From assembly GCF_010729105.1 (NCBI RefSeq), contig NZ_AP022573.1, forward strand, positions 4,650,001-4,714,000: DNA of 64,000 nucleotides, written 5' to 3'. Shown in pieces: positions 57,280 through 64,000 of this stretch (its first letter is position 1; the number at the start of each line of letters is the position of its first letter). The DNA comes from Mycobacterium saskatchewanense. Lineage in GTDB: Bacteria > Actinomycetota > Actinomycetes > Mycobacteriales > Mycobacteriaceae. The position numbers were made by a program, and so were the translations under genes. The notes below the pieces were generated by a model. That model was not told the DNA's origin. It searched no databases and was given only the letters and a program-made list of their open reading frames with translations.

Positions 57280-59631
57280 GTGGCGACGGAGTTTTCGGGC
57301 AAGATCGAGCTGGACATCCGCGACTCGGAGGCCGACTGGGGGCCGTACGCGGCCCCCACGGCACCGGAGAACTCGCCGAACATCCTCTACCTGGTGTGGG
57401 ACGACACGGGCATCGCGACGTGGGACTGTTTCGGCGGCCTGGTCGACATGCCCGCCATGACGCGGATCGCCGAGCACGGGGTGCGGTTATCGCAGTTTCA
57501 CACCACCGCCCTGTGCTCGCCGACCAGGGCTTCGTTGCTGACCGGTCGCAATGCCACCACCGTCGGCATGGCCACCATCGAGGAGTTCACCGACGGGTTT
57601 CCCAACTGCAATGGGCGCATTCCGTTCGAGACGGCGCTGCTGTCCGAGGTGCTCGCCGAGCGCGGCTACAACACATACTGCGTTGGCAAGTGGCACTTGA
57701 CGCCGCTGGAGGAGGCCAATCTGGCCGCGACGAAGCGGCACTGGCCGACCTCACGCGGCTTCGAGCGGTTCTACGGCTTCATGGGCGGCGAGACCGACCA
57801 GTGGTATCCGGACCTGGTGTACGACAACCATCCGATCAGCCCGCCGGGCACCCCGGAGGAGGGCTACCACCTGTCGAAGGACATCGCCGACAGGACAATC
57901 GAATTCATCCGCGACGCCAAGGTGATCGCGCCCGACAAGCCTTGGTTCAGCTACGTGTGCCCGGGCGCGGGACATGCGCCGCATCACGTCTTCAAGGAGT
58001 GGGCGGACAAGTACGCGGGCCGCTTCGACATGGGCTACGAGCGATACCGCGAGATCGTGCTGGAACGGCAGAAGTCGCTCGGCATCGTTCCGCCGGACAC
58101 CGAACTGTCGCCCGTCAACCCCTATCTCGACGTCAAGGGGCCGGACGGCCAGCCCTGGCCGTTGCAGGACACCGTGCGGCCCTGGGACTCGCTGCGCGAC
58201 GACGAGAAGAAGTTGTTCAGCCGGATGGCGGAGGTGTTCGCCGGTTTCCTGAGCTACACCGACGCGCAGATCGGGCGCATCCTGGACTATCTCGAGGAAT
58301 CCGGTCAGCTCGACGACACCATCATCGTGGTGATCTCCGACAACGGGGCCAGCGGCGAGGGCGGTCCGAACGGATCGGTGAACGAGGGCAAGTTCTTCAA
58401 CGGCTACATCGATACCGTCGAGGAAAGCCTGAAGCTGCTCGAGCATCTCGGTGGTCCGGAGACGTACAACCACTACCCGATCGGGTGGGCGATGGCCTTC
58501 AACACGCCCTACAAGTTGTACAAGCGCTACGCGTCTCACGAGGGCGGCATCGCCGACACCGCAATCATCTCCTGGCCCAACGGGATCGCGGCCCACGGCG
58601 AGGTCCGCGACACCTACGTGAACGTCAGCGACGTCACCCCCACCGTCTACGACCTGCTGGGCATGGCACCCCCCGAGACCGTCCGCGGAATCGCCCAGAC
58701 ACCGCTGGACGGGGTCAGTTTCAAGGCGGCTCTTGATGATCCGGGTGCCGACACCGGCAAGCGGACGCAGTTCTACACCATGCTCGGCACCCGGGGGATC
58801 TGGCACCGGGGCTGGTTCGCCAACACCGTGCACGCGGCCACGCCCGCGGGCTGGTCCCAGTTCGACACCGACCGCTGGGAGCTCTACCACATCGAGGCGG
58901 ACCGCAGTCAGTGCCATGACCTGGCCGCCGAGCACCCCGAGAAGCTCGAGGAACTCAAGGCGCTGTGGTTCTCCGAGGCCGCCAAGTACAACGGCCTGCC
59001 GCTGTCGGACCTCAACATCGTGGAGACGATGATGCGGTCGCGGCCCTACCTGGTCGGGGAACGTTCCAGCTATGTCTACTATCCCCACTGCGCCGACGTG
59101 GGCATCGGCGCCGCCGCCGAGATCCGCGGCAGGTCATTCGCGGTGCTGGCCGAGGTAGTCGTGGACACCACGGGCGCCGAAGGCGTGCTGTTCAAACAGG
59201 GTGGCGCCCACGGCGGCCATGTGCTGTTCATTCAGGACGGGCGCCTGCACTACGTCTACAACTTCCTGGGCGAGCGGCAGCAGGCCGTCTCTTCGTCGGC
59301 AGCGGTGCCGCTGGGCCGGCACGTGCTGGGCGCCAGTTATTCTCGCACCGGCACCGTGCCGGGCAGCCACACTCCGTTGGGTGACGTGACGTTGTTCGTC
59401 GACGACGCGGTGGTGGGCACCCTTGGGGATGTGCAGGCGCATCCGGGAACGTTCGGGTTGGCAGGCGCCGGAATCACCGTCGGCCACAATGGCGGCTCGG
59501 CGGTATCGAGCCGCTACAAGGCTCCGTTCCGCTTCACTGGCGGCACCATCGCCCAGGTCACCGTCGACCTCTCCGGCAGGCCCTACCAAGACGTGGAAAA
59601 GGAACTGGCCCTGGCCTTCTCGCGCGATTGA
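57280..59631 (+). CDS. atsA: Arylsulfatase AtsA
   Basis: A 783-residue type I sulfatase. The signature CSPTRASLLTGR (Cys79 to Arg90) holds the cysteine that must become formylglycine, and the metal-binding aspartates lie in LVWDDTGIATWD. Further metal ligands: ISDNGASGEGG. The C-terminal part is beta-rich. It cleaves sulfate esters with water. GTG start. No gene for the formylglycine-generating enzyme (Rv0712 in M. tuberculosis) follows; it must be elsewhere or absent. No signal peptide is seen. Orthologue of Rv0711. Confidence 0.94.
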   Translation: MATEFSGKIELDIRDSEADWGPYAAPTAPENSPNILYLVWDDTGIATWDCFGGLVDMPAMTRIAEHGVRLSQFHTTALCSPTRASLLTGRNATTVGMATIEEFTDGFPNCNGRIPFETALLSEVLAERGYNTYCVGKWHLTPLEEANLAATKRHWPTSRGFERFYGFMGGETDQWYPDLVYDNHPISPPGTPEEGYHLSKDIADRTIEFIRDAKVIAPDKPWFSYVCPGAGHAPHHVFKEWADKYAGRFDMGYERYREIVLERQKSLGIVPPDTELSPVNPYLDVKGPDGQPWPLQDTVRPWDSLRDDEKKLFSRMAEVFAGFLSYTDAQIGRILDYLEESGQLDDTIIVVISDNGASGEGGPNGSVNEGKFFNGYIDTVEESLKLLEHLGGPETYNHYPIGWAMAFNTPYKLYKRYASHEGGIADTAIISWPNGIAAHGEVRDTYVNVSDVTPTVYDLLGMAPPETVRGIAQTPLDGVSFKAALDDPGADTGKRTQFYTMLGTRGIWHRGWFANTVHAATPAGWSQFDTDRWELYHIEADRSQCHDLAAEHPEKLEELKALWFSEAAKYNGLPLSDLNIVETMMRSRPYLVGERSSYVYYPHCADVGIGAAAEIRGRSFAVLAEVVVDTTGAEGVLFKQGGAHGGHVLFIQDGRLHYVYNFLGERQQAVSSSAAVPLGRHVLGASYSRTGTVPGSHTPLGDVTLFVDDAVVGTLGDVQAHPGTFGLAGAGITVGHNGGSAVSSRYKAPFRFTGGTIAQVTVDLSGRPYQDVEKELALAFSRD

Positions 59632-59738
59632 ACGGCCGACGCCGGCCGTCGGCACCGCGTGGCCGGGTGCCGCAATTTGCCGATTTGTCTTCTAAAAATG
59701 CCGTTTAACCTGCTAGTGTCTGGCCCCGTGATGCCTCA

Positions 59739-60701
59739 ATGACCGCCGGGACCCCGGCGCCCCCGGCCCCTCCGGCGCCGCCCGGCCCCCCGGCCCCTCC
59801 CGCGTCGTCCGGTGCACGGGGACGGCAGACCGCGATCGCGATCGGGATCATCAGCGCCGTCATCGTCATCTACGTCCTCTCGCTGATCGCCGTCCACCTG
59901 TTGGCCAAATCGGCGCCCGCGCTGCCCGCGGTGGACTTCAGCAAGCTCGAGGCCGACGACAGCGTCGTCCAGGTGCATCTGGAGAAACTGGATACCGTCG
60001 CGAACCGCTTGACGGTGAATGTGCTTGTTTACCCGAAGGATTCGCTCTACGACAAGAACTTCGGCGTGCTGACCACCGACGCGGCCGTGCGGCTGTACCC
60101 GGAAAACGACCTGGGGGACTTGCAATACCCGGTGGGCAAGGCGCCGGCACAGGTCAGCACCAGCATCGTGGCGCACGGCGATCCCGGTAACTGGCCGTTC
60201 GACACCTACAAGACGGAGGTCCTGGCTGCCGACGTGTTCACCGGCACCGGGCCGAACCGCGAAAAGGTACCCGCGCGTGTCGAAGTCACCGGAAAGTTGG
60301 ACGGCTGGGACGCGACAGTCACCCGGGTCCACGACTCCGAGGATCCGAACCCGGACGCCCTCGATGACGTGACCGTCACGCTGCAGCGGTCCAAAGGCCC
60401 CCTGATCTTCGACGTCGGGATCTGCTTGGTGCTCATCGCCCTGCCCGTCCTGGCGCTGTGGGTCGCCATACCCATGGTGTTGGGCCGAACGTCCTTTCTG
60501 CCGCCCTTCATAACGTGGTACGGCGCAATGCTTTTCGCCATCGTTCCGCTGCGGAACATTCTGCCGGGCAGCCCACCGTTCGGTTCCTGGGTCGACCAAG
60601 CCCTCGTGCTATGGGTTTTGATCGGCCTGGTGACGGCGATGGCCCTGTTCATCCTCGCCTGGTGGCGCCACCGGGACCGAAAGAAACCCCAAAAGACGTA
60701 G
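59739..60701 (+). CDS. DUF4436-type membrane protein, copy 1
   Basis: A 320-residue protein. A Pro/Ala-rich N-terminal tail leads to one transmembrane segment (AIGIISAVIVIYVLSLIAVH), then an external domain of about 190 residues, then three C-terminal helices (GICLVLIALPVLALWVAIPM, FITWYGAMLFAIVPLRNILP, LVLWVLIGLVTAMALFILAW). Motifs shared with the two copies downstream: VANRLTVNVLVYP, DLGDLQYPVGKAPAQ, AHGDPGNWPFDTYKTE, VPARVEVTG and VPLRNILPG. Function unknown. Confidence 0.88.
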   Translation: MTAGTPAPPAPPAPPGPPAPPASSGARGRQTAIAIGIISAVIVIYVLSLIAVHLLAKSAPALPAVDFSKLEADDSVVQVHLEKLDTVANRLTVNVLVYPKDSLYDKNFGVLTTDAAVRLYPENDLGDLQYPVGKAPAQVSTSIVAHGDPGNWPFDTYKTEVLAADVFTGTGPNREKVPARVEVTGKLDGWDATVTRVHDSEDPNPDALDDVTVTLQRSKGPLIFDVGICLVLIALPVLALWVAIPMVLGRTSFLPPFITWYGAMLFAIVPLRNILPGSPPFGSWVDQALVLWVLIGLVTAMALFILAWWRHRDRKKPQKT

Positions 60702-60711
60702 CGGCTCGCTC

Positions 60712-61833
60712 TCAGCTCGGCGAGTCCGACGGGCCGATCGCGTCGATGGCGCCCGACACTCTCGCCCGGAAGTCCGGGGACAGCGGGATATAGCCGTTCC
60801 TCGCGAGGTCTATCTGGCCGGGGCCGATGGCGGCCTGCAGAAAGGCCCTGACCGCCTTGGCGACATCGGCGCTCGGGTAGGTGGAGCAGACGATCTCGTA
60901 GGTCGCCATGACGATCGGATAGACGTCGGGGTGGGCCGGGTTGTAGAACGACGAAAGGTCCAATACGAGGTCGTTGCCGTTCCCGACGACTTTGGCCTCG
61001 GTGATGGTCTTGCCGACCGCGTCGGTGCCGATGCGAACCGGCCGTAGCGACCGGCGACTGGCCGGGGTCTTGAGCTCGGCGGCGAAAAGGCCTTGCTGCA
61101 GCGCGAATGACAGTTCGTTGTAGCTGATCGCGCCCTCGGTGGTCCGTACCAGCGCCGCGGTGCCCGCGTTGCCCGCAGCCCCGATGCCGACGCCACCGTT
61201 GAACGTCTTGCCCGCCGGCCGACCCCACGCTCCACCGGAAGCGGCCTGCAGGTAGGACTGGAAGTTGTCGGTGGTGCCCGACGCATCGCTGCGGTAGATG
61301 ACGCGAATGTCCTCGGCCGGCATGGACGCGTTGAGCGCGGTGAGCGCCGGATCGTCCCAGCGCGTGATGGTGCCGTTGAAGATCTTCGCGAGCGTGGGAC
61401 CGTCGAGCACCAAAGAGTCGGCCGCGCTGAGGTTGTACGTGATGGCCAGCGGGCCGAAGACCACGGGCAGGTTCCAGGCGTCCGCGCCGCCGCAGCGCTT
61501 CTTGGCCGCGGCGTATTGCTCGGCGTTCAGCGGTATGTCAGATCCGGCGAAATCGGTTTTGCCGCTGATGAAGTCGTTGATTCCCGCGCCTGAACCGTTG
61601 GCGGTGTAGTTGAGGGCCTGCCCCGTGCAGGCTTGGGTGTAGGCGCTGATGAACCGGTTCATCGCGTTACCTTGAGCGGTCGAGCCGCTGGCGGTCAGCG
61701 TCTGCTGGCCGCCGCAATTGACCTTGGCCCCGGCGGTGTAGGGCAGGGTGGCGGGGGCGTTGCTGCATGCCGAAAGGGCCACGGCACCCGCAGCCAGCAA
61801 GCTGGCAGCTGCGGCCGATCGATTGCGCTTCAC
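60712..61833 (-). CDS. pstS: Phosphate-binding lipoprotein PstS
   Basis: A 373-residue solute-binding protein. I use the GTG at complement 61831-61833, after AAGGAAA, giving lipobox ALSAC (Cys23). Phosphate-binding motifs: TLTASGSTAQGNAMNRFISA, FAGSDIPLN and VIYRSDASGTTDNFQSYL. It captures phosphate for a Pst ABC importer; no pstCAB genes are adjacent. It is inverted between DUF4436 copies 1 and 2, convergent with copy 1 (10 nt apart) and divergent from copy 2. Confidence 0.93.
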   Translation of the reverse strand: MKRNRSAAAASLLAAGAVALSACSNAPATLPYTAGAKVNCGGQQTLTASGSTAQGNAMNRFISAYTQACTGQALNYTANGSGAGINDFISGKTDFAGSDIPLNAEQYAAAKKRCGGADAWNLPVVFGPLAITYNLSAADSLVLDGPTLAKIFNGTITRWDDPALTALNASMPAEDIRVIYRSDASGTTDNFQSYLQAASGGAWGRPAGKTFNGGVGIGAAGNAGTAALVRTTEGAISYNELSFALQQGLFAAELKTPASRRSLRPVRIGTDAVGKTITEAKVVGNGNDLVLDLSSFYNPAHPDVYPIVMATYEIVCSTYPSADVAKAVRAFLQAAIGPGQIDLARNGYIPLSPDFRARVSGAIDAIGPSDSPS

Positions 61834-62128
61834 GTTGGTGGTTTCCTTGCGACAGCAGATCCTCGTGCCCCGTCGGCACCTGTTGAGACTTACAGCCGTT
61901 GCCGCGCGAGCAAACAAAGTTGAGATGAACCGGGCGGATCTCTCAGATGAACGCCTGGTGTCGTGGCTGTGGGATCCGCGGGTCGCCGTCGTCGCAGGTG
62001 AACGAGCGGTTTCCAGCGGGCGACGGATGCGTCGTGCGGGCGCAGTTGTCGGATTTCCGCAGGCAATTCGCGTAGTCGTTCGCTAGCATCTGACCACGTG
62101 GCGCCCCGACCGGCTGGACTTCAGCGAC

Positions 62129-63127
62129 ATGACGACTGAAGCCGAGCCGACACCGGCTCAGTCGGAGGCCGCTGAGCCGACCGCGGTCCACGAGCCTCCT
62201 GCGGTGGCGAAGAAGAAGAAGAAGTCGCCCGGCAAGGCAAAGCCTCCGAAACTGAACAGAACCCAGATCGAGATCGGCGTGGGTCTGCTGGTGACCTTTG
62301 TCGTCGCCTACGCCCTTTCGCTGTTGGGCGTCCACGTCTTGCAAAGGGCGGGGGGTCCGCTGCCCGCCCTGGACCTGAGCCAGGGCGGGAGCGATGCCAC
62401 GATTGTGCAGCTGCGCCTGGAGGAGCTCAAACCCGTCGCGAATCGCCTCACAGTGAATGTGCTTGTCTATCCCGGGGTTTCGCAGTATGACCCGCGGCTG
62501 GACGTGTTGGGTAACGACGTCGCCGTTCGACTGTATCCGACGAGTGACCTCGGGGACCTCAACTACCCCAAGGGGAAGGCGCCCGCGCAACTTACCACCA
62601 CCATCGAGGCGCATGGCGATCCCCGTAACTGGCCCTTCGACGAGTACAAGACCGAGCCGATTGCGGCCGATGCATTCGTCTGGGCGGGCGACAACCGCAA
62701 GAAGGTGCCCGCCCGGGTCGAGGTGACCGGATCTTTGGACGGCTGGAACGTCAGCGTCGACCGCGTCCGTGACCCGAGCGGCCTGCGGACCTCCCGGTCC
62801 ATGGACACGGGCAACGTGGTCATCACGCTGGAGAGAGCCGAGGGCCCACTCGTCTTCGACCTGGTCATCTGTCTTGTCCTCGTCGCCCTGCCGACCCTGG
62901 CGTTGTTGGTGGCGATTCCGATGGCGATGGGCCGAAGGAAGTTCGTGCCGCCGTTCGGAACGTGGTACGCCGCGATGCTGTTCGCGGTGGTCCCGCTGCG
63001 GAACATCCTTCCCGGCGCCCCACCGCCCGGCTCGTGGATCGACCAGGCCGTCGTGCAGTGGGTGCTGCTCGCGCTGGTGACGGCGATGAGTTTGTACATC
63101 TCCGCCTGGGTCCGGCAAGGGGACTGA
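62129..63127 (+). CDS. DUF4436-type membrane protein, copy 2
   Basis: A 332-residue paralogue of the preceding DUF4436-type gene. The N-terminal tail is Lys/Pro-rich (VAKKKKKSPGKAKPP) instead of Pro/Ala-rich. One helix (IGVGLLVTFVVAYALSLLGV), the external domain with DLGDLNYPKGKAPAQ, and three C-terminal helices follow, with VPLRNILPGAPPPGSW. It should be membrane-bound with an outside domain. Function unknown. The 295-nt gap to pstS should hold divergent promoters. Confidence 0.88.
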   Translation: MTTEAEPTPAQSEAAEPTAVHEPPAVAKKKKKSPGKAKPPKLNRTQIEIGVGLLVTFVVAYALSLLGVHVLQRAGGPLPALDLSQGGSDATIVQLRLEELKPVANRLTVNVLVYPGVSQYDPRLDVLGNDVAVRLYPTSDLGDLNYPKGKAPAQLTTTIEAHGDPRNWPFDEYKTEPIAADAFVWAGDNRKKVPARVEVTGSLDGWNVSVDRVRDPSGLRTSRSMDTGNVVITLERAEGPLVFDLVICLVLVALPTLALLVAIPMAMGRRKFVPPFGTWYAAMLFAVVPLRNILPGAPPPGSWIDQAVVQWVLLALVTAMSLYISAWVRQGD

Positions 63128-63208
63128 TAGTCGCGGTGTGTTAAATGCGCGTAGCGATGCTGTTTTATCTGATGCCAGCAAACAGGCCCGTTGTTAGTCT
63201 TCGGCGCA

Positions 63209-64000
63209 GTGACGATTCACGAGGAATTGGCCGCGCCAGCGGGATACCCCGCTGGCGAGCTGACTGCTGCCCTCGAGCCATCCGCGGCGCCGCCGCCGCC
63301 TGCAAACGGCGACGGGACCTCGCCCACCGCCCCGCCCGACGCCAAGCCGGGGCGTAAGCGACTGCGGCGGCACCTCGTGCTCGACGTCTCCATCATCGTC
63401 GGCGTTGTCGTCGTCTACACCCTGTCGCTGTTCGGCTACCACTGGCTGGCCACCGCGCCCGGGCCACTGCCCGAGCCGGACGTGAACACCGCCGAGGGCA
63501 CCGTGGTCTTGGTGCGATTCGAGCAACTGCACTCGGTGGCGAACCGCCTCGATGTGAAAGTGCTTGTCATGCCTGATAACTCAATGATCGACAAGCGTCT
63601 CAACGTCCTGACCACCGATACGTCCGTGCGCTTCTTCCCGCAGAACGACCTGGGCGACCTGCAATACCCGGTGGGGAAGTTGCCGGCGCAGGTTGCCACC
63701 ACCATCGAGGCTCACGGCGACTCTGGGGATTGGCCCTTCGACTCGTACCGCACCGACACCATCCAGGCGGACGTGCTCGTCGGAACGGGCGAGAACCGGC
63801 AATACAAGCCCGCCCGGGTGGAGGTGACGGGATCGCTGGAAGGCTGGGATATTTCGGTCAGGCGAGCCGGGCGGGACAGCCTCGACTCGGATCGCCCGGA
63901 CAACGTGATCGTGACACTGCAACGGGCCAAGGGTCCGCTGGTCTTCGATCTGGGGATCTGCCTGGTCCTCATCACCCTGCCGACGCTCGCGCTGTTCGTG
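63209..64000 (+). CDS. DUF4436-type membrane protein, copy 3, cut by the window
   Basis: The third paralogue starts at GTG 63209 and is open to the window end (264 codons). It has a Pro/Ala-rich tail, a helix (SIIVGVVVVYTLSLFGYHWL), and the shared motifs VANRLDVKVLVMP, DLGDLQYPVGKLPAQ, EAHGDSGDWPFDSY and ARVEVTGSLEGWD. Only the first C-terminal helix is reached. The 3' end and any further copy lie outside the window. Confidence 0.85.
   Translation, partial: MTIHEELAAPAGYPAGELTAALEPSAAPPPPANGDGTSPTAPPDAKPGRKRLRRHLVLDVSIIVGVVVVYTLSLFGYHWLATAPGPLPEPDVNTAEGTVVLVRFEQLHSVANRLDVKVLVMPDNSMIDKRLNVLTTDTSVRFFPQNDLGDLQYPVGKLPAQVATTIEAHGDSGDWPFDSYRTDTIQADVLVGTGENRQYKPARVEVTGSLEGWDISVRRAGRDSLDSDRPDNVIVTLQRAKGPLVFDLGICLVLITLPTLALFV

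Overview
This is high-GC DNA from a Mycobacterium, most likely a slow-growing species. The gene order follows the M. tuberculosis block from about Rv0646c to Rv0711: lipG, an ABC1 kinase, alpha-mannosidase, ROK kinase, rplJ-rplL, carotenoid oxygenase, mceG, rpoB-rpoC, nfo, lpqP, fadE8, echA4/echA5, rpsL-rpsG-fusA-tuf, the mycofactocin cluster, the S10 ribosomal operon and atsA. PE proteins, WXG100-like remnants, mycofactocin and an MceG ATPase are all mycobacterial marks. The species cannot be fixed from the sequence alone.

Layout. 1-8.6 kb: lipid and sugar enzymes (lipG, ABC1 kinase and a DinB-like protein on the minus strand; a GH38 mannosidase, a protein of unknown function and a ROK kinase as a plus-strand operon). 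8.7-10 kb: rplJ-rplL with a long leader and a strong terminator. 10-12.2 kb: a TetR regulator facing a carotenoid oxygenase across a perfect inverted repeat. 12.4-13.4 kb: mceG. 13.6-21.5 kb: rpoB-rpoC. 21.6-22.4 kb: a frameshifted WXG100-like gene ending in a 36-bp near-palindrome. 22.5-28.2 kb: nfo, lpqP, then fadE8-echA4-PaaX-like-echA5. 28.2-30 kb: two small exported DUF3060-type proteins opposite a TetR gene; mmpS5/mmpL5, found here in M. tuberculosis, are missing. 30-34.5 kb: the rpsL-rpsG-fusA-tuf operon.

34.7-48.4 kb is the mycofactocin neighbourhood. It holds the peptide gene mftA (29 codons), the carrier mftB, the radical SAM enzyme mftC, the FMN enzyme mftD, the peptidase mftE, the glycosyltransferase mftF, the oxidoreductase mftG and the regulator mftR. 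Nearby are a mycofactocin-type SDR, a ferredoxin-reductase-like flavoprotein and a D-2-hydroxyacid dehydrogenase. Two closely related PE genes bracket the whole block.

48.9-51.3 kb: a 14-helix-type MFS exporter with a divergent TetR. 51.4-57.2 kb: the S10 operon, rpsJ to rpsQ. 57.3-59.6 kb: arylsulfatase atsA. 59.7 kb to the end: three paralogous DUF4436-type membrane proteins in one orientation, with a phosphate-binding lipoprotein gene (pstS) inverted between the first and second. The third is cut by the window end. This array is the least understood part of the window.

Four housekeeping operons (rplJ, rpoB, rpsL, rpsJ) have similar promoter-like elements: a TTG-type -35, a 17-18 bp spacer and a TATTGT or CATACT -10.
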